28,170 nt of DNA, from the NCBI GenBank assembly GCA_013115125.1, contig JABANN010000454.1, forward strand, positions 1 to 28,170, read 5' to 3'. The DNA comes from Perkinsus olseni (Eukaryota > Perkinsozoa > Perkinsida). A program made the translations under genes and the position numbers. Under the pieces are notes generated by a model. It was not told the DNA's origin and searched no databases. It saw only the letters and a program-made list of their open reading frames with translations. Below, piece by piece: positions 21,920-28,170 of this stretch (the first letter of the stretch is position 1; each line of letters starts with the position of its first letter).

Positions 21920-22198
21920 GCATACAACAGCCACACTGTCCTGGGAGGATGTCTCTCCGACCACTTCAACTACACCACTACTCTCCACAGAGCCACCATC
22001 ATACCGTGCCTGCACTAATGACGACGACGGGTTCGCTGATGAGGTCTGCATTACCTTCTTGGCTGCTGTCGACTGTTGTTCCCCTCGGGCGGCACTGGCC
22101 TCCACCTGGCTGACTGTTGCCTCTCCGCCTCCCCTCCTCTTCCTACCATGGTTTGGTGATTTCATCGATAGTAAGTGCATGAACGACATCATTGACAA
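19708..22198 (-). CDS. RING-RING-IBR-RING2 (RBR-type) E3 ubiquitin ligase with polyQ tail
   Basis: RBR ligases take ubiquitin from an E2 onto a cysteine in RING2. The N-terminal exon encodes YCVCCGGGG, GVTLDCGHFTCNPCIHRYVL and ITCPGCSQAMTLDQIK, a first RING. A 45 nt intron (21522-21566) joins it in frame to YVILQLHTDNNNNKRE, a Gln run, an acidic segment and a second RING: CPLCLEKDLPVEDGMRLACD, HFMCIPCARDYIKSRIMDGQ, VRDDEFTCPMPKC. The IBR follows (FRFKHVYKTGNTK, FIECPHAGCDYAFLVDNKDE, CQCPGCVDAVCPKCKSW, GGHIGKSC), then RING2: WRKCPVCGVIVSKEHGCNFM, TCSSPQCRNKINFCYICGEK, HYSHF. The cysteine of GCNFM aligns with the catalytic Cys of HHARI/parkin. The tail has about 31 glutamines, then a Gly/Asn/Arg-rich end. 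Introns of 17, 23 and 24 nt are inferred. The join near 20800 after CPMPKC is unresolved. Confidence 0.75.
19864..19956 (-). repeat. Polyglutamine-coding CAA/CAG repeat
   Basis: On the minus strand about 24 CAA codons are followed by about seven CAG codons, giving roughly 31 glutamines in the C-terminal tail of the RBR ligase, between RPKTN and PAANRRGGGKGK. It is the longest repeat within a well-supported exon of the window. Confidence 0.85.
20860..20905 (-). other. RBR-gene intron resembling a tRNA 3' end
   Basis: This 46 nt intron lies between the exons ending MDGQ and beginning VRDDEFTCP. It starts GTGAGG, ends CCCCTCAG and contains GGGTTCGAATCCC followed by AGAGGGCACCA. That resembles a tRNA T arm (B-box consensus) plus acceptor strand and CCA. 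No matching 5' acceptor strand or anticodon arm is seen upstream, where the sequence is coding, so it is not a whole tRNA gene. Confidence 0.4.
21882..21919. repeat. (GAT)n repeat coding serines
   Basis: About 12 GAT units. On the minus strand they read ATC or, in the coding frame, TCA, giving a serine run just before the first RING (TGGRQYCVCC) of the RBR ligase. Confidence 0.75.
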
Positions 22199-22273
22199 TC
22201 ATAACACAACACCACCGATGACGATGAACTGAAACACTCCAACAGAAACCAATGTTACTGGCATGCTGATGAC

Positions 22274-23881
22274 TCAGGTTCGATCCCTGCTAGATACATC
22301 TCCGTTGCATCTCAATTTTACCTCTACTATATCCACCAAATATGGTGTAACCTGGCATTCTACCGCCCATCGGCGTCCACGATCCAACCTTCGAAGTGTC
22401 TGTCCAACATCCTCCTGGAATGTAGAACTGCGTGCCTCCGTGTCACCGGCGGTAAGGTCTACGGATGATGAGGGCACTTTGATGATGACATTTGAGTCAA
22501 ATAGGTTGAGGTCTAGGATACACTTGACATGATCGAGGGTTAGACCACCTTCCTGCTCCTGCTGCTGCTGCTGCTGCAAAGCCTCTCCTCCCATCGATTC
22601 TAGTACCGCTATCAGTTGCAGCTTGGACGCATTGGATAATAAGGGCGTTCTATTGGTGGTGGTAGGGGAGGGTAGTAGAGCAGTGATGATATGTAGTAGT
22701 ACATTGTATGAGGAGGATGGTACGAGCATAGAGCGGTCCCCACCACTGAGGAGTAGGGCATAGGCCAGTATACAGCATTGACTTATCGACTGTATAGAGG
22801 AAAGGACATCGTCATCAATGATACGATGATATACATAATGAATACCAGTACGATACTCTAATTTAGCATATCCAACAAGAGCTGTTACCAACCCTATCGG
22901 GGGTATCCTCCGTATCATAGACAGTTGTTGGTGGCTCCAGTCCAGGAATGGTTGATGGTAGTAGTTAACTCTAGCCATCGAGGCGATACCCATGACTATA
23001 GCCTGCTCACTAAGGCCCCAATCAGGTGCCTTATTACAGTACATGGACACGACACTGGTCTGGAGGCAGTCCAGTCTAGAGAAGCCATCCAGCAACATGA
23101 CATAACCCTGATGGGATACATCACCATCCTGAACTACTTCATCAGCCCTCCTCGATAGACCACTTATCATTTCACCATCCTTACCAGCATTTGGTACACT
23201 CCTAGCAAGACCATGAACAACACATGCCAGCTGCCACCCTGATAGCTCAGTAGTCCTCATCCTCACTTGGCTGAGTAGCTGAGGTACAGCACACCCAGGG
23301 ACTTCCCTCTGTAGCCTAGCTGTTGCATTAAGGAGAGCTGATAACCCTCGGGCTGTGTATGATACATGACCGTTCGATAACGCATCAAAGGCAGCTGAGA
23401 ATATTATATGGGAATCCCGATCCATCTTAGCCAGAGCATTGAGTAAAAGGGCATAGTCTTGCTCTGATAGTATAACCACCTGTGATGACGCTAACTGCCC
23501 AACTCTCCTCTCAATAACCTCTAGTAGACCATCATCAGGTTGGGCCTTTACTGTACTAAGGGCCGCCAGGCATAGGGACAGGCTCTTCCCAGTAGTCATG
23601 GTAGGTGCCATACTCCTGAGTAGAGTACGTAGTTCAGGATGCAGTAGTATGGACCTAGCATGAGGGCTCTTGCCTAGGGTGTGGATTATAGTGGTGATGT
23701 CACGCTCAGTGAGGGTATGGGAAGAGGAGGAGAGGGTTTGGAGGAATAGAGGAGGCTGGAAGTTGGGGCCCTTAGTGGAAGTAAGATATACCATCGCTGG
23801 ATGGGTAACAGGTGGCGAGGTAGATGCAACAGCAGCAGCTTCCTTGAGGAGGGGCTGAGTTGTCTTGTAGAGGTGATGCAT
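22274..23881 (-). CDS. Helical-repeat protein with a partial RAP-like C-terminus
   Basis: A single uninterrupted frame of 535 codons, striking beside intron-dense neighbours. After a basic, Ser/Pro-rich N-terminus that could target a mitochondrion (MHHLYKTTQPLLKEAAAVAS), it shows repeated helical pairs such as LCLAALSTVKAQPDDGLLEV, YALLLNALAKMDRDSHIIFS, LSALLNATARLQREVPGC, LACVVHGLARSVPNAG and YVMLLDGFSRLDCL. These resemble OPR/FASTK-type RNA-binding repeats common in organellar RNA factors of alveolates and algae. The end FQEDVGQTLRRLDRGRRWAV, then YLVDIVEV, resembles the beginning of a RAP domain, but the family's later EVDGP.H part is absent. Either the domain is short here or a further exon follows a GTAAAATTG donor near 22320. 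Start Met at 23879-23881. Confidence 0.65.
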   Translation of the reverse strand: MHHLYKTTQPLLKEAAAVASTSPPVTHPAMVYLTSTKGPNFQPPLFLQTLSSSSHTLTERDITTIIHTLGKSPHARSILLHPELRTLLRSMAPTMTTGKSLSLCLAALSTVKAQPDDGLLEVIERRVGQLASSQVVILSEQDYALLLNALAKMDRDSHIIFSAAFDALSNGHVSYTARGLSALLNATARLQREVPGCAVPQLLSQVRMRTTELSGWQLACVVHGLARSVPNAGKDGEMISGLSRRADEVVQDGDVSHQGYVMLLDGFSRLDCLQTSVVSMYCNKAPDWGLSEQAIVMGIASMARVNYYHQPFLDWSHQQLSMIRRIPPIGLVTALVGYAKLEYRTGIHYVYHRIIDDDVLSSIQSISQCCILAYALLLSGGDRSMLVPSSSYNVLLHIITALLPSPTTTNRTPLLSNASKLQLIAVLESMGGEALQQQQQQEQEGGLTLDHVKCILDLNLFDSNVIIKVPSSSVDLTAGDTEARSSTFQEDVGQTLRRLDRGRRWAVECQVTPYLVDIVEVKLRCNGDVSSRDRT

Positions 23882-23968
23882 GATGAACTACTGCATGATG
23901 ACTACTATGTGACGACACTGTATCATCATCAACAACTACAAATGATACAGAAACATTCGTGCTGATAA

Positions 23969-25099
23969 TCATAGTATAGCAGCCTTGGTCATAGCCTCTC
24001 TACAATCATCAGCGGACAGGGTGTTCTGAGCCCCCAGACAACGACAGTTCTCAGCCGCTAGGAAAGTGGCAAACTCCAAGTCTGCTTGTGTTGGTACGAA
24101 CGAATTATTATTACCCTAAAGTAGTGATTCCATCACACTGTGTCTTGCGTGGTTGGAGTTAAGACCCTACCTCCTTGGTAGACAGCATCCTTCTCTTGCA
24201 CATACAGTACACCAACCCTGCTTGGAAGGCATCCCCAGCGCCGGTGGTGTCAACAACATCATCAACCTGTCGATCAACATCATCATAGTCACCACCACCA
24301 CCCCTACTACTACCATTACTACCTGATGTGATGGTATACATCTCCTGCTGCTGCTGTCCTTGGTCCCCTCTTCCTTCTGCTGTTTGAGTATCAACTCAGC
24401 ACCATCCCCACCCATGGTTACAACTATCCACTCTAGATGAGGGCATGCATCAAAGATACTCCGAACATGAGTAAAGAGAGTAGTGTGTACATCATGAAGG
24501 GTATGATGACCACTAACTATAATACCAGTACATAGCTGTAGCAGTTGCCTCAGTCTGGCCCTGTCACTACGTTCAACATCCATCACTACTGGTACCCCTC
24601 TAGTAACAGCAGCCTCTGTAGCATACACTTCGGCAACATGAGGGAATCTACCGTCCAGGTATAGACAGGATACCTGGGTTGTCGACCAGAAGTGGTGATA
24701 GGTGATGATAGGTATCTCATCAGGCATCATCTGTTCGCTCATCCTACTGTGTACAATAGTCCTACTATCTTCACTCGATATTATGTAAGATAACCCTAGA
24801 TGCCCCTCCTTCTTAACAACTACCATACCATGCCTGAACATGCCTAGTGTATCCAGTTCATCATAGACACCATGCTGGTTACCTAGTATCTTAGTAACCA
24901 GTTCAACCTCCGCGCCCAACTTATGTAGAGCTACAGCAACATTACATGCATTACCACCTAGACTCTCTCTATACCCAGTAGACACAACTTTACTATCCTC
25001 CAACGGGTAGGTGGGCACCTCTACTGTTATGTCACGACATACCAACCCTACACATAGTATAAGGGGCTCCCATCGTGGAGGACAGGAAGGAGATGTCAT
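23969..25099 (-). CDS. Ketohexokinase-like pfkB sugar kinase
   Basis: PfkB kinases phosphorylate sugars or nucleosides using ATP. The start MTSPSCPPRWEPLILCVGLV is followed by CRDITVEVPTYPLEDSKV, which resembles ketohexokinase [22 protein letters not shown]. Next come the substrate-side motif SLGGNACNVAVALHKLGAEV, WSTTQVSCLYLDGRF (KHK: WIHIEGRN), VPVVMDVERSDRARLRQLLQ and IVVTMGGDGAELILK. A 63 nt intron joins CIPSHQ to VDDVVDTTGAGDAFQAGLVY, the anion-hole motif with its catalytic Asp. A second intron joins STKE to GNNNSFVPTQADLEFATFLA and AENCRCLGAQN, then the stop at 23969-23971. Length about 340 residues, normal for the family. An upstream in-frame start at 25261 would overlap the opposite gene; 25099 is preferred because it lies just before the conserved part. 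Confidence 0.82.
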
Positions 25100-25221
25100 A
25101 TTGATAGAAGGAGGCAGGTGGTAGACTTGCCCACCTTTCAACATCTTGCAATTCCTCAACGTCATGATGAGTCGGGTCGATGATCTCCTGTGAACATGTA
25201 GTACGACTCTGTTGTTGTAGT
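25100..25221. promoter_or_regulatory. Short divergent intergenic region, probable bidirectional promoter
   Basis: About 120 bases separate the preferred start codons of the sugar kinase (minus) and the TFIIS-like gene (plus). No core promoter element is identifiable by eye. Open frames from both sides run into it, so the true starts could be closer or overlapping. Confidence 0.4.
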
Positions 25222-26283
25222 ATGAAGTTCTCATGGTCCGAGCCTGCCCCATCCCCACCACATGATGATGAGGCAGTAGTATCAGAGAGGAGGGGGTCTG
25301 CTGCTGCTGCTACTGCCGCCGCCGACGACCCTAGGCCAGTGAAGGTGTTAGATGCACCACCAAGGCATAGACCATCACCAAGGACCCCTAGAAGGAAGAA
25401 GGTTGGGGCAGCAGCAGCAGCACAGACTAGTAGACCATGGCACCAGCAGTCTACTACCACTCCAAGCCTGCATCATAGGAGTAGGGGAGGGCGTACACCC
25501 ACAGGGAGCGCATTGATATATCGGAAGGATGTTAAGTCGGAGACAGCAGCATTGATGCATAGATTGGTGTCGGAGAAGCAAGAGAGGCAGCAGCAGCAGC
25601 AGTCATCAGGCAACAGCAGGGGTAGTACAATAGTACCGCAGGTTAGGGATGATGGGGTACGTAGTCTGGTAGCGGCAGCAGCGGGCCGTAGTAAGGAGAT
25701 AGAGAGGAGACAACGTCTGAGGATGGCTGCTGTACTCAATGATACTCATCATCATACTACAACCACTACTACTAGAACACTATCACCACCACCTCACAGT
25801 GGACTGGTATTCTCTAAACCTTCAATCAAGGACCCTGCATCATCATCATCATCGAGAGTGAGATCAGAGTCCATTCAAAGTGCTCGGTCGTCCTCCCCTA
25901 AGAAGATGGAAGGGGTGCACCTACCCCAAGCCCAGCTTCCGCCAGCTACCTCTGCTGTGGGCGCCTTCAGTTGGAGTGCACCAGCGCCAGCTTCCCTACC
26001 ACTATCTGATGATGATGATACTGACTCATCGTCGTCGATGTCTAACTCGCTGGGTAGACATAGATTCCATAATAAACGGAAGGTCCGTCGAAAAGGTGGT
26101 GATGAGGGGTCCAATGGTAGTTGGTCTCTCCCTTCTAGTGATGCTAGTAATAGCTCTGATGATGATTATGATAGTCAAAGGAGAGGGTCTGCCGCCAAGA
26201 GGAGGACGAAGGTAGTATACAGCTACACTCACATGCTATTATCATGTATACTCTTACAGAGCTCATCCTCTGTATTATCCAAT

Positions 26284-26317
<34 letters not shown>

Positions 26318-27666
26318 GTGTTGTGGATGGTTACAGCAGCTTCCTCAGGGTCTACAAGGCCAAGAAGGTAGTGGTGGTAGTAGAGTAGGGGTAACAGGGG
26401 GAGTACTAGTGTAGGCACTGCCATCATCAAGTGTGGATAATACAGTTATGAAGAGGGTCTGGAAGAGGCTCAGTGACAGTGATAAGGACATCTGGAGGAA
26501 GGAGGAGATACGACAGGTAGTAAGACGACTGAGCTCAGTAGCCCACTAAACTTGGTCGTAATCAGTTATCGGTGAAGAGGTTGAAGAGCGACATAAGGAG
26601 CGAGATACTAACACCAAGTAACTTCACGTCATGGTGTAGTGAGATGAGGGCCTTGAGAGATCCTCATCTCGGTCCTAATAAGATAGTTGATGTAACACTG
26701 TTGATGGCTATGCTGCAACGCCTGGCCAGGCATCCCCACCTAGATGGTCGGAGTATTTTTAAAGATCGTTTGAAGAAGGATATACTACCTATGCTACAGC
26801 CACACGGAGGGTGGGGGCCTGATCTTAATAAGGCTACTACTACTGGATGGTTACTACCTATTGCCAAGTCGATAAAGAACTCTCTGAGAAAGTTGATTAT
26901 AGCAGCTGAGGAGCTTCCATCAGGGAGGAAGAAAAAGGAGGATGAGGAGGAGGGATACCTGTCTAGTGTAAAGGAAGTTAAAGCGCTGTTGGGGATTGAT
27001 ACCAGTGGCAGTCGGTCACCAAAGAGGAGGAGGAAGGAGGAGGCCACATCAGCAGCTACACCGACTACTACCACTCCAACCGCAACATCAGTTAGTATCG
27101 AGGACCAGCGTAGTAAAGTTAGGGCAGTGTTGCAGAGTAAAGCATTAGCAGATGAGGAGGTCGGGGCGGCTACCGAGGCTGCAAAGGCTCTAGAGGAGGC
27201 CTTATGGCGAGAATATGGTGACTACCACGATAACGATGACGATCATGACCAACAGCAACAATCACGTCAAGTAGAGTTGAAGGAATATTACTCCAGAGTT
27301 AGAACTCTTACCTTTAATTTAAGACAGAATGGTAGATTGAGGTCACGTCTATTGGAAGGAGGATATGAGTATGGTGCGGTACTGGCAGTGATGAGTGTCG
27401 AGGAGATGGCCACAGATGAGCAACAAGCATCGAGGAGGGATGTGGTGGAGAGGGGCTTGAAGGCTGTAGTACGACAAGAGAAGGAAAGTCTAGTTGAAGA
27501 TAGACAGAAGATAATGGACCTGCATCAGAGGAACGATTCCCCTGCAGATGATGCTGAACGGCAACATGAAGAGAATCCCAATAACACCAACAACACCAAC
27601 AAGAAGGCAACAGTCAACATGGCTAGTGATGATAATGATTATAGAGTTGGGGAAGAAGTGGTATGA
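25222..27666 (+). CDS. TFIIS-like protein with LW and central (TFS2M) domains, no zinc ribbon
   Basis: The long first exon is disordered, Ser-, Ala- and Arg-rich, with the motif FSWSxPAP at the start (MKFSWSEPAPSPP) and again internally (FSWSAPAPASLP). Introns join RRTK to SSSSVLSN and a poly-Asn run, then GYSSFLRVYKAKK to ALPSSSVDNTVMKRVWKRLS, DSDKDIWRKEEIRQ, which is faintly HMG-box-like. A 49 nt intron leads to LSVKRLKSDIRSEILTPSN. The LW/TFIIN-like part reads LLMAMLQRLARHPHLDGRSI ... GWLLPIAKSIKNSLRKLI. The central domain reads DQRSKVRAVLQSKALADEEV, EYYSRVRTLTFNLRQNGRLR, LAVMSVEEMATDEQQASRRD, matching TFIIS domain II, which binds RNA polymerase II. TFIIS's catalytic zinc ribbon (RSADEP) is absent before the stop at 27666. 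It therefore resembles Bye1/PHF3-type regulators more than TFIIS itself. The start could also be 25180. Confidence 0.72.
26284..26315 (+). repeat. (AAC)n repeat coding asparagines
   Basis: About ten AAC units in frame give an asparagine run between VLSN and GVVDGYSSF in the TFIIS-like protein. Confidence 0.8.
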
Positions 27667-27861
27667 ACATGATGGTATTGATCTAGCACGAGTGTGCACT
27701 ATCGTAGTACTATTATTATCATCATTCTCGAACGTAGTAGTAGCAGTAGTACTACCGGTGATATTATCGTTAAGAGATTCCTAACGTTTTCTACTTTCCC
27801 GGAATACATTGCGTTAAACAGTGATCCTCATCATCATCACTTTCCCAACAGCAACTTGAGT

Positions 27862-28170
27862 ATGATGCCAAGCGATGTCCATGCTCGAGTTGTCGATGAG
27901 ATGACCATCACCACAAGGGATCCACCCTTCACGGACGATTACCGAATACAAGTCCTCTATAGGTAGGCTGATGCTGCTGCTGCGACTCCCCAAGAGCGGC
28001 TGCACTGTTCTTCTTCTTGATGATGATCAGGGATGATGATATACTGATAGTAGAGAAGCCGTATGATTTGAGGGTTGATGGTGACTACACGTACACTCTA
28101 CACCATTTCCCGTGCAAGTTTGACACGTGAGCAGACAAGAATGACATTGTTGAATCCAAGAATGACAATG
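27862..28170 (+). CDS. RluA-type pseudouridine synthase (RPUSD-like), N-terminal part
   Basis: The exon MMPSDVHARVVDEMTITTRD, PPFTDDYRIQVLYR joins across an intron of about 75 nt, ending GATCAG near 28029, to DDDILIVEKPYDLRVDGDYT, YTLHHFPCKFDT. The segment ILIVEKPYDLRVDG is the N-terminal motif of RluA-family synthases (V.KP.gl.V), and its spacing recalls RPUSD1 (FLVVNKDWDVRID). These enzymes turn uridine into pseudouridine in rRNA or tRNA. The catalytic HRLD motif would lie downstream, outside the window. A donor GTGAGC follows FDT near 28127. The start is uncertain: the frame is open upstream to about 27694. Confidence 0.72.

Noticed and set aside
22210-22300. tRNA on the + strand near GGTTCGATCCC
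   Set aside because: Only the B-box-like word is present; the downstream CTAGATA has no matching 5' strand.
25032-25460. Minus frame overlapping the divergent promoter
   Set aside because: It is the complement of the Ala/Pro-rich first exon of the TFIIS-like gene and shows no motif.

Overview
The window looks like nuclear DNA from an intron-rich unicellular eukaryote. Open reading frames are broken every 50-300 bases by GT..AG introns, mostly about 20-70 nt long, and they rejoin in frame into recognisable eukaryotic proteins. I assign it tentatively to an alveolate-like protist, possibly Perkinsus-like. That rests on intron style, simple-sequence habit and a RAP/OPR-like helical-repeat protein, and is inference. 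Trinucleotide repeats (GTT/AAC, CTG/CAG, ATC/GAT, CTA/TAG) occur in exons, introns and intergenic DNA. All exon joins below were made by eye from splice signals, frame and similarity to known families.

Left part (1-12.9 kb): the 3' end of a METTL16-like RNA methyltransferase gene lies on the + strand. A long run of minus-strand genes follows: a CLN3/battenin-like membrane protein; a four-helix membrane protein; two tandem paralogous four-helix membrane proteins with a shared CCFCGCNLC motif; a signal-peptide single-pass membrane protein with a long low-complexity tail; a small basic protein; and the signal recognition particle receptor alpha subunit.

Middle part (13-19.2 kb, + strand): a gene divergent from the SRP receptor starts with a YciH/SUI1 (eIF1-like) domain and appears to run through coiled-coil segments to a C-terminal Rad18-type zinc finger. 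After it come an unrecognised gene and a type II membrane GT32/OCH1-like glycosyltransferase.

Right part (19.7-28.2 kb): three minus-strand genes are a RING-RING-IBR-RING2 ubiquitin ligase with a polyglutamine tail, a long helical-repeat RAP-like protein, and a ketohexokinase-like pfkB sugar kinase. Divergent from the kinase, on +, is a TFIIS-like protein with LW and central domains but no zinc ribbon. The window ends in the start of an RluA/RPUSD-type pseudouridine synthase.

The genes do not form one pathway. Several are secretory or endolysosomal (SRP receptor, CLN3-like, glycosyltransferase, membrane proteins) and several act on RNA or transcription (METTL16-like, SUI1, TFIIS-like, pseudouridine synthase), but such a mix is expected by chance. 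The points most worth a second look are the doubled RING ligase, the SUI1-to-zinc-finger gene, candidate introns of only 17-24 nt, and the tandem four-helix family.
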